Shown: piece after piece, positions 41,885 through 47,232 of the stretch
Position numbering within the stretch: the first letter of the stretch is position 1
How the letters are laid out: each line of letters begins with the position of its first letter
DNA from: Nitrospirota bacterium
GTDB lineage: Bacteria > Nitrospirota > Thermodesulfovibrionia > Thermodesulfovibrionales > UBA6898
Length of the DNA: 47,232 nt
Assembly: GCA_016217675.1 (NCBI GenBank)
Contig: JACRHC010000099.1
Coordinates: forward strand, 1 to 47,232
Direction of reading: 5' to 3'
Made by a program: the position numbers and the translations under genes
Notes under the pieces: generated by a model
What the model was told of the DNA's origin: nothing
Databases searched by the model: none
What the model saw: the letters and a program-made list of their open reading frames with translations, nothing else

Positions 41885-42646
41885 TCAGTGCGTCTCCTTG
41901 CCCAGATATGCTTCGATGACCAGCGGGTTGTTCCTTACCTCATGAGGCGGGCCTTCTGCGATCTTTACGCCGTGATCAAGCACGACTATCCTGTCTGATA
42001 TGCCCATCACAAATTTCATGTCATGCTCTATCAGAATGATCGTCTTGCCCAATTCCTGCATCTTCCTGATCGTCGTCATCATCTCATCAGTCTCAAGCGG
42101 GTTCATACCAGCTGATGGCTCGTCGAGAAGGATGAGCTGAGGCTCTGACGCAAGAGCACGTGCTATCTCCAGCCGGCGCTGGGCTCCGTAAGGGAGATTT
42201 CCTGCTCCCTGTTCAGCAAATGATTCAAGGCCGATGAATGCAAGATACTCATAGGCTGTCTGGCGAACTGAGGCTTCTTCGTTCAAAAAAGACGGCATAT
42301 GTGCAATGATCGGCAATAGGCCTGATCTTATCCTGGCGTGCTGAGCTACTAAAACATTTTCAAGCACGGACATGCTTTTAAAAAGTCTGATATTCTGAAA
42401 TGTGCGCGAGATCCCGAGGCGGTTGATCCTGTCTGCCGGGAGGCGTGAAATATTAGAGCCTGAAAAGATAATGCTGCCTCTGGTCGGCTTCATGAATCCG
42501 GTCAGGCAGTTAAAGAGCGTTGTTTTGCCTGCGCCGTTGGGGCCAATAATGCTCAAGATCATTCCCTGCTTAACGGAAAAGGTGACCTCTTCAAGCGCCC
42601 TTATGCCGCCGAAATGTTTTGAGACTGCTCTAACTTCGAGAAGCAC
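41885..42646 (-). CDS. livG: branched-chain amino acid ABC transporter ATPase LivG
   Basis: 253 residues. Walker A GPNGAGKTT, LGISRTFQNIRLF, signature region NLPYGAQRRLEIARALA, Walker B LILLDEPSAGMNPLE, and LIEHDMKFVMGISDRI. The signature starts LPYG where LSYG is usual. It overlaps the end of livM by 17 bp. Confidence 0.95.
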   Translation of the reverse strand: MLLEVRAVSKHFGGIRALEEVTFSVKQGMILSIIGPNGAGKTTLFNCLTGFMKPTRGSIIFSGSNISRLPADRINRLGISRTFQNIRLFKSMSVLENVLVAQHARIRSGLLPIIAHMPSFLNEEASVRQTAYEYLAFIGLESFAEQGAGNLPYGAQRRLEIARALASEPQLILLDEPSAGMNPLETDEMMTTIRKMQELGKTIILIEHDMKFVMGISDRIVVLDHGVKIAEGPPHEVRNNPLVIEAYLGKETH

Positions 42647-43760
42647 TGCTGCCTCCGAAAAGACCCTGGGGCCTGAAGATCATGAGGAGCACGACGCCTG
42701 CACCGAGGGCAAGCATACGGTACATCTGAATATCTCTCAGCGCCTCGGGAAGAGCGACCAGTATGACAGCGCCGATAATGACGCCCGCAATGCTTCCGAG
42801 TCCACCGAGTATGACCATGCTCAGGATCAGCACTGACTCCATAAAGGTGAAGCTTTCAGGAGAGATGAACCGCATCTTTGCTGCAAAAAGACAGCCTGCG
42901 AGACCTGCCCAGAACGCACCGAAGGAAACAGCATACAGCTTATACCGGATGCTCCGGATGCCCATAGCAGATGCAGCGATTTCATCCTCGCGTAAGGCTA
43001 TCCAGGCCCTGCCTATTTTTGACGCATGGACCCTTCTTATGACAATGACTGCAAGGACAACGAAGAAGAGAACAAGATAGTAAAACGATGAAAGCGCAGC
43101 AAGGGTTATGCCGAAGAAGGAGGGCGGATCAATACCGCTGATGCCATTGGGACCTTTGGTAAAGCTGTCCCAGTTGTTGAGCGTTATCCTCACGATCTCT
43201 CCAAAACCGAGTGTAACGAGAGCAAGGTAGTCACCCTTCAGCCTGAGTGCCGGCGCTGCAAAGACGAGGCCTGCAGCAGTAGTAATGATCACCGATAAGG
43301 GCAGGGCTGACCAGAAGCCAAGGCCGAGCCTTGTATTCAGCAAGGCAAAGCTGTATGCACCGATTGCATAGTATGCCACAAACCCGAGATTCAGGAGGCC
43401 GGTGAAGCCGACAACGACATTGAGTGCAAGGGCAAGAATAATATAAATGCCTGCAAGAACTGCTACATCAAGGATATAGTTACGGAAAAAGAGCGGCAAC
43501 GTCAGTGCCGGAAGGATCAGCAGCAGGAGATAACGCGAATCCCCGGGGATGAGCCCGGCAGCATTTTTTCGTATTACTTCTGCTGTCCTGAAAAGAGGAC
43601 CTGACAGTCTGGATGCGACGGTTATGACCAAAAGCGCGAGGAACAGAAACAGAAAAAGAAGCCCCGCAGCCTGCAGGCCCTTGAAGGGAAGAAAGAGCAG
43701 TGCTGACCAGAGGCTGATAATAACTGCTTTGGGCATTCTCTTTATGAAAAAGCCGTTCAT
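42630..43760 (-). CDS. livM: branched-chain amino acid ABC permease LivM
   Basis: 376 residues, multi-spanning. Conserved blocks VAVLAGIYIILALALNVVVG, FVAYYAIGAYSFALL, APALRLKGDYLALVTLGFGE and the coupling-helix region IGRAWIALREDEIAASAMGI are present. The N-terminus has an extra pair of helices (~10-55) before the core, as in longer LivM proteins. AGGAGAAG precedes the ATG, which overlaps the livH stop (ATGA). Confidence 0.93.
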   Translation of the reverse strand: MNGFFIKRMPKAVIISLWSALLFLPFKGLQAAGLLFLFLFLALLVITVASRLSGPLFRTAEVIRKNAAGLIPGDSRYLLLLILPALTLPLFFRNYILDVAVLAGIYIILALALNVVVGFTGLLNLGFVAYYAIGAYSFALLNTRLGLGFWSALPLSVIITTAAGLVFAAPALRLKGDYLALVTLGFGEIVRITLNNWDSFTKGPNGISGIDPPSFFGITLAALSSFYYLVLFFVVLAVIVIRRVHASKIGRAWIALREDEIAASAMGIRSIRYKLYAVSFGAFWAGLAGCLFAAKMRFISPESFTFMESVLILSMVILGGLGSIAGVIIGAVILVALPEALRDIQMYRMLALGAGVVLLMIFRPQGLFGGSSASRS

Positions 43761-44659
43761 ATCTTCTCCTCTGATTCCTTTCCGAAAAGTCCTGTCGGCT
43801 TAACAAGAAGGATCAGGATGAGGATAACGAAGGCATAGGCGTCCTTATACTCGCTCGAGATATAGGCTGCACCAAGACTTTCGATCAGGCCAAGGAGAAT
43901 ACCACCAAACATGGCGCCGGGGATATTGCCGATGCCGCCGAGTACTGCCGCAGTAAAGGCCTTGATCCCTGCAGAGTATCCGATCGAATAGTTGACCAGC
44001 CCATAGTAAACTGAAACCATCATGCCTGCGACGGCTGCCAGACCCGAGCCGATAATAAACGTGATCGATATGATGTTGTCCGTATTGATGCCGACGAGAG
44101 CTGCCATATTTTTGTCCTGGGCAACAGCGCGCATTGCCTTGCCTGTCCTTGTCCTGCTGATGAAGGCGTGAAGAAGGAGCATGATCAGACCTGAAACAGT
44201 AATAATGGCAACCTGAATATAGGTAATATGAATGTCTGCAAAGGTGAAGCCCTCATTGCCTGCGACAGAGGGAAATACCTTGTCGGTGGCGCCCTGGGTG
44301 ATCATCACGTAGTTTTGAAGGAAAATCGAAACACCTATTGCGCTTATCAGAGGGCTGAGCTTTGGAGCCTGCCTGAGCGGTTTGTAGGCCAGCTTCTCCA
44401 TGGTAAAACCGTAGGATGCGCAGAAGAAAACGGTGAGTATGAAAGTGAGCACGAGCGCTATGGGCATGTTGTACGCAGTCAGGCCGAGCGCGGTAAAAAA
44501 ACCGAGGATAATGATGCCGAGATAGGCGCCTAACATATAAATCTCACCGTGCGCAAAATTGATCAGTTCGAGGATGCCATAAACCATGGTATATCCAAGG
44601 GCAATGAGGGCGTAAACACTGCCAAGTGTCAGGCCATTGATGATCTGCTGGAAGAACAC
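43757..44659 (-). CDS. livH: branched-chain amino acid ABC permease LivH
   Basis: 300 residues, multi-spanning. GLTLGSVYALIALGYTMVYG, LINFAHGEIYMLGAY, RTRTGKAMRAVAQDKNMAAL and GLVNYSIGYSAGIKAFTAAV with LGGIGNIPGA are typical. It is the first gene of the operon. Translation starts at GTG 44659, 5 nt after TGG-TAATAT with no ribosome-binding site. No livK or livJ binding protein is found near, so the substrate is open (branched-chain amino acids, urea-type or aromatic acids). Confidence 0.93.
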   Translation of the reverse strand: MFFQQIINGLTLGSVYALIALGYTMVYGILELINFAHGEIYMLGAYLGIIILGFFTALGLTAYNMPIALVLTFILTVFFCASYGFTMEKLAYKPLRQAPKLSPLISAIGVSIFLQNYVMITQGATDKVFPSVAGNEGFTFADIHITYIQVAIITVSGLIMLLLHAFISRTRTGKAMRAVAQDKNMAALVGINTDNIISITFIIGSGLAAVAGMMVSVYYGLVNYSIGYSAGIKAFTAAVLGGIGNIPGAMFGGILLGLIESLGAAYISSEYKDAYAFVILILILLVKPTGLFGKESEEKI

Positions 44660-44664
44660 AGGGA

Positions 44665-44673
44665 ATATTACCA
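44665..44673 (-). promoter_or_regulatory. extended -10 promoter, leaderless livH
   Basis: Minus strand TGG-TAATAT ends 5 nt before GTG 44659. No ribosome-binding site. The -35 is weak. Confidence 0.4.
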
Positions 44674-44726
44674 GAAAGAACGTACACAGGGGAACGGCAG
44701 GGCAACAGGGGTGAGGTGAAAACTGC

Positions 44727-46094
44727 TCAGTTTTTTATTTTCCTTATGGTGTCCCTGACGCGTGTCTCATAAAAGTCTTCGATCCTGGCGATGATCTCAG
44801 GGTTCGCCTCGATCAGTTTTTCGATGTCCAGCCTGCTGATCTCATATACCTCGACCGGGCCATCGGCAATCACTGCAGCGGTTCGCGGTCGGCCTGTCAG
44901 AAAACCGACTTCACCGAAGACATCCCCTTCACCAAGTACGGCGAGTTCCAGTTCTCTGCCAAGCATATGGGCGACGACCCTTGTCCTGCCTGTCCTTATA
45001 ATATACATGGAATCACCTGAATCGCCTTCTTCGATTACATGCTGTTTATCGCGAAACTTCATGACAGCCAGGTCATTCATAAAACTGGCAACCATCTGCT
45101 CAGGCAAGTCCTGAAAGATCTCAGGCACGCTCCTTTCCATGCGCTCTGAGAGCGGTGTGATGAGCTGTTTCATTGCCTCGGCGAGCTCCTCATCAGGTTC
45201 GGCAGGTCTCTGCCCGAAAATAAGATTGATGGCGTCATTGTCACGGGAAGCTGCGGCCTCAGAGGGCCTCTCAGTCTCAGGCTTGAACATTTTCGTGTCC
45301 AGGGCTTCGTAAGCAGATTCAAGCCATTGTTCATTTTCAGAAGCCGGCTCAGAAGAAGGAACGGACTCTGCCATTGCGGGACTGATTACCTCATGCATGG
45401 CCTGCACCTGCTGTTCCGGTTCGGCAACAGCAGAGTCGAAAGTCTGCGCGTAAGGCTGCGTATTTTCTGATGCCGGCACATTTTCTGCAATAGTGGGTGA
45501 CGAGTCAACTGCCGGATAGGTTGGCTCTTCCGCATGAAGAGGCCTTTCTGAAGTCAGCGATGTGCTTTCAAGTATGGAGTTCATCTCAGAAGACAGTATC
45601 TCAGCGACGATCGTTTTTTCTGCTGATGCCTCCGGTGTAACGGCTGTCCTTTCAAGCCAGTCAGAAGTCTGGGGAGGTTCAATGTCTGCGGGTGCCGTCT
45701 CCTGAGGTGTCAGGGGCGGTTCTTCTGTGACAGGTGCTGGTGAGAGCGTTGGGGCCGGCATGTGAGGCGCTGTTTTGGCTGTTTCGAACTCGTCCATTAA
45801 TATCTCGGCACGGCGGATAATTTCAGGGTTGTTGGGGTCGAGCCTCAGCGCGATTTTGTATGTCGCTAATGCCTTCTGGGCAAAACCCTGCATGCGGAGC
45901 AGTTGTGCTGCATGAGTATATGCGGCAATTGATTCGGTCTTATCTCCTGTCCGCTGGCAGACATCGCCGATCTTCATGAATGTTTGAGGGTTGTTCTTTT
46001 CTTGCTTCGAGATGGACTGAAGGATATTTTTTGCGGTCTTCCAGTCCTCTTTCTTGACTGCGTCGAAGTATGATTCCCACTGTTCTTTTGCCAT
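44727..46094 (-). CDS. TPR protein with C-terminal cyclic-nucleotide-binding domain
   Basis: 455 residues from ATG 46094 (MAKEQWESYFDAVKKEDW). TPR-like helices (~1-100; IGDVCQRTGDKTESIAAYTH, ALRLDPNNPEI) are followed by a long Pro/Glu/Ser/Thr-rich, probably disordered linker (~105-290). A cyclic-nucleotide-binding domain closes it (~330-455; FRDKQHVIEEGDSGDSMYII, LGEGDVFGEVGFLTGRPRTA). No DNA-binding domain is present, so it is a cytoplasmic signalling adaptor. An ATG at 46136 lies within the predicted promoter and just upstream of the expected +1, so I reject that longer form. Confidence 0.87.
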   Translation of the reverse strand: MAKEQWESYFDAVKKEDWKTAKNILQSISKQEKNNPQTFMKIGDVCQRTGDKTESIAAYTHAAQLLRMQGFAQKALATYKIALRLDPNNPEIIRRAEILMDEFETAKTAPHMPAPTLSPAPVTEEPPLTPQETAPADIEPPQTSDWLERTAVTPEASAEKTIVAEILSSEMNSILESTSLTSERPLHAEEPTYPAVDSSPTIAENVPASENTQPYAQTFDSAVAEPEQQVQAMHEVISPAMAESVPSSEPASENEQWLESAYEALDTKMFKPETERPSEAAASRDNDAINLIFGQRPAEPDEELAEAMKQLITPLSERMERSVPEIFQDLPEQMVASFMNDLAVMKFRDKQHVIEEGDSGDSMYIIRTGRTRVVAHMLGRELELAVLGEGDVFGEVGFLTGRPRTAAVIADGPVEVYEISRLDIEKLIEANPEIIARIEDFYETRVRDTIRKIKN

Positions 46095-46134
46095 AGAAAT
46101 GTTGACCTTGAAGCCCCCTTCGGTATCTGCTCTC

Positions 46135-46163
46135 ATTTAAATACAAAACAGCTGTTTTGTCAA
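46135..46163 (-). promoter_or_regulatory. promoter of the TPR/cyclic-nucleotide gene
   Basis: Minus strand consensus TTGACA (46163-46158), 17-bp spacer, TTAAAT (46140-46135). Predicted +1 near 46128, giving a leader of ~34 nt to ATG 46094. Confidence 0.55.
46143..46160. promoter_or_regulatory. 18-bp perfect palindrome (operator) inside the promoter
   Basis: ACAAAACAGCTGTTTTGT is its own reverse complement and lies across the spacer and part of the -35 of the promoter. A dimeric regulator bound here would block RNA polymerase. It does not match the CRP (TGTGA-N6-TCACA) or FNR (TTGAT-N4-ATCAA) consensus. The regulator is unknown. Confidence 0.65.
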
Positions 46164-46289
46164 ATGTCTGGCGTTAAGCGGGTGCATTTGTCTTTGCGCC
46201 GGAGTTGTGATGCACCCTGTTGTCCGGGAGTTCTTCGTTATCAGAACTGATCAGTGCCCGGGTAACCGGAGATGAAATTATCTGAACAA

Positions 46290-46298
46290 TGGTAACAT
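46290..46298 (+). promoter_or_regulatory. extended -10 promoter, leaderless PilZ gene
   Basis: TGG-TAACAT ends 7 nt before ATG 46306, the same core as at slt (16240-16248). No ribosome-binding site; -35 not evident. Confidence 0.45.
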
Positions 46299-46305
46299 AT
46301 ATCCG

Positions 46306-47028
46306 ATGAACCAGCCCAAAGAGATTGAGCCGGCAGAGGCCTTCGAGTATCTGAAGCGGGAGAGCCTGCCTCTCATCGTTTCCTTTTCTCTTGAGGAAGA
46401 GAAGGGGTATGTTATCACCGGCAAGGGTCTCTGCTATATCGAACAGGTCTTTGGCACCTCCCGGGTCAGGCTGGGCAGGTTTTCGCCTCATCGTTCTCTT
46501 ACTGCCATGAAAAATGCAGGATCTTTTTATGCCACGTTTGATATTGAAGGACGCACCTATGGATGCATAATGGAGAATATCACGGCAGACAGGTCTTTTC
46601 TCATATGTGATATCCCCGGAATTATCAGCCCCTTTTATCGAAAATTTGTAAGGGTAGAGCCATCGCGGAAAGCACCGGTTCTTCTTTTTCTTTCAACCGA
46701 CGATCACGGTACCGTCAGCTATCCCATCAGGGATATTTCTGAACGCGGCATAGGATTTGTTATTGACTGGATCCCCGTGATTTCTAACAAGCTGACCTGT
46801 GGTATATATGTGCCTGTTGACAACGGCATCTTTATCCTTACTCCGGCGGTCATTGCGTACAATAGAAAAATACAAAAAGGAAAGGGTCATGAAACCGGCC
46901 TGAGGGGAGGCGATGCGATTTCCTGTGGTCTTCAACTGTTTCCTCACAACGAAGACGAAAAGAAAATCAGACTCTACGTCATGCAGCGTGAGCTTGAGAT
47001 CCGCAAGAAAATACAGGACATGTTGTAG
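46306..47028 (+). CDS. PilZ-domain protein (YcgR-like layout)
   Basis: 240 residues. An N-terminal domain (~1-105) without strong motifs precedes a PilZ domain with RKFVR (Arg112-Arg116) and DISERG (Asp143, Ser145, Gly148), the c-di-GMP-binding set. The N-terminal-plus-PilZ layout is that of YcgR-like flagellar or surface-motility brakes. The C-terminus ends in a charged helix (YVMQRELEIRKKIQDM). No ribosome-binding site; a leaderless mRNA is likely. Confidence 0.88.
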   Translation: MNQPKEIEPAEAFEYLKRESLPLIVSFSLEEEKGYVITGKGLCYIEQVFGTSRVRLGRFSPHRSLTAMKNAGSFYATFDIEGRTYGCIMENITADRSFLICDIPGIISPFYRKFVRVEPSRKAPVLLFLSTDDHGTVSYPIRDISERGIGFVIDWIPVISNKLTCGIYVPVDNGIFILTPAVIAYNRKIQKGKGHETGLRGGDAISCGLQLFPHNEDEKKIRLYVMQRELEIRKKIQDML

Positions 47029-47046
47029 ATGCCAGCCTCAAAGTGA

Positions 47047-47075
47047 TTGAAATTGCCAATACTATCCTGTATCAT
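47047..47075 (+). promoter_or_regulatory. promoter of the partial gene at the right edge
   Basis: TTGAAA (47047-47052), 17-bp spacer, TATCAT (47070-47075). Predicted start near 47082; GGAGG follows at 47105-47109. Confidence 0.5.
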
Positions 47076-47118
47076 ATCCGCATTCTGTATAGATTCCGGC
47101 GTCTGGAGGTAAGTAGAC

Positions 47119-47232
47119 ATTAACGTACGAGCAAGCGATGGAAGTGAGAGAAATTTCAGCGAAATTTCCGATCTCGAAAGACACCTCGCAAAAGCAAAAG
47201 CCTTAGCGGTCAGGATCAACGGACACCTTTCA
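47119..47232 (+). CDS. partial gene with possible ATT start, cut by the window edge
   Basis: After a promoter and GGAGG (47105-47109), the only frame open to the window end begins near ATT 47119, 9 nt from GGAGG, and reads INVRASDGSERNFSEISDLE then RHLAKAKALAVRINGHLS. No ATG, GTG or TTG lies in this frame between the upstream TAA and the edge. The helical, charged composition looks like protein. The competing ATG at 47139 gives only 22 codons and has no ribosome site. ATT starts are known for infC, but this is not IF3; a base error is possible. Confidence 0.35.
   Translation, partial: MNVRASDGSERNFSEISDLERHLAKAKALAVRINGHLS

Noticed and set aside
44727..46136. Treating the TPR/cyclic-nucleotide protein as a CRP-type transcription factor that binds its own palindrome
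   Set aside because: No helix-turn-helix follows the cyclic-nucleotide domain, which ends the protein.
47139..47208. 22-codon ATG frame near the right end
   Set aside because: No ribosome-binding site in front of it, and the promoter/GGAGG fit a different frame.
46974..47219. 81-codon minus-strand frame at the right edge
   Set aside because: Overlaps the end of the PilZ gene, no ribosome-binding site, no recognisable protein, and the promoter signals point the other way.
1..47232. CRISPR arrays, tRNA, rRNA, riboswitches, intact IS or prophage
   Set aside because: I found no regularly spaced repeats, no cloverleaf with CCA-proximal features, no conserved riboswitch core upstream of panB, thyX, bioB or the GGDEF genes, and only one IS remnant.

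Overview
The window is chromosomal, gene-dense DNA from a Gram-negative-like anaerobe. The gene set (RACo-like and CooC-like proteins of CODH/corrinoid chemistry, BioW, ThyX, NadA, a MoeA-PBP fusion, PilT, and many multi-PAS/GAF kinases) best fits Nitrospirota (Thermodesulfovibrionia-like) or a neighbouring deltaproteobacterial lineage. This placement is inferred from gene content. About 47 protein genes are supported. I see no rRNA, tRNA, CRISPR array, prophage or intact IS.

Layout. 1-370: repeat-rich non-coding DNA. 372-10348: a small SAP-like protein, an RNase Z-like hydrolase, then a tightly packed + strand run galT-glgA-giant sensor kinase-response regulator-RNA methyltransferase-unknown. 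10439-14905: a diguanylate cyclase regulator, then MoeA-PBP overlapping a RACo-like ASKHA protein. 14914-20933: Nudix and REC-PilZ on -, slt-nadA and a MidA-like methyltransferase on +, a TIM-barrel protein and FmdB zinc ribbon on -, coaE on +. 21087-24006: DUF4388 protein and PilT. 24007-24369: debris of a toxin-antitoxin pair and an IS3-type transposase. 24370-28795: panB and a three-gene phosphorelay whose kinase carries a CxxCH haem motif. 28783-34947: CBS/CorC protein (-), thyX, CooC-like ATPase, a membrane GGDEF protein and two tandem serine hydrolases. 35033-41128: argJ (-), mnmA (+), then a - strand block: lipid kinase, bioW, bioB, MshEN-like protein, acylphosphatase. 41182-44659: livFGMH. 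44727-47232: TPR/cyclic-nucleotide protein, PilZ protein and the start of a partial gene.

Themes. (1) Signalling is dense: two GGDEF proteins with inhibitory-site motifs, two PilZ proteins and one MshEN-like protein, alongside PilT and a DUF4388 protein, suggest c-di-GMP control of surface behaviour. (2) CooC-like and RACo-like genes point to a Wood-Ljungdahl or related CO/corrinoid pathway encoded elsewhere. (3) Many transcription units have a -10-like hexamer (often TGG-TAAnAT) only 5-8 nt before the start codon and no Shine-Dalgarno sequence, which predicts widespread leaderless mRNAs. Internal operon genes instead overlap by ATGA/TTGA junctions, and several start with TTG.

I find no clear, self-contained new defence or biosynthetic system. 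The most unusual signals are the leaderless-promoter pattern, the haem-motif kinase, the tandem serine hydrolases lacking key beta-lactamase residues, the palindromic operator before the cyclic-nucleotide protein, and a gene at the right edge that may start with ATT.
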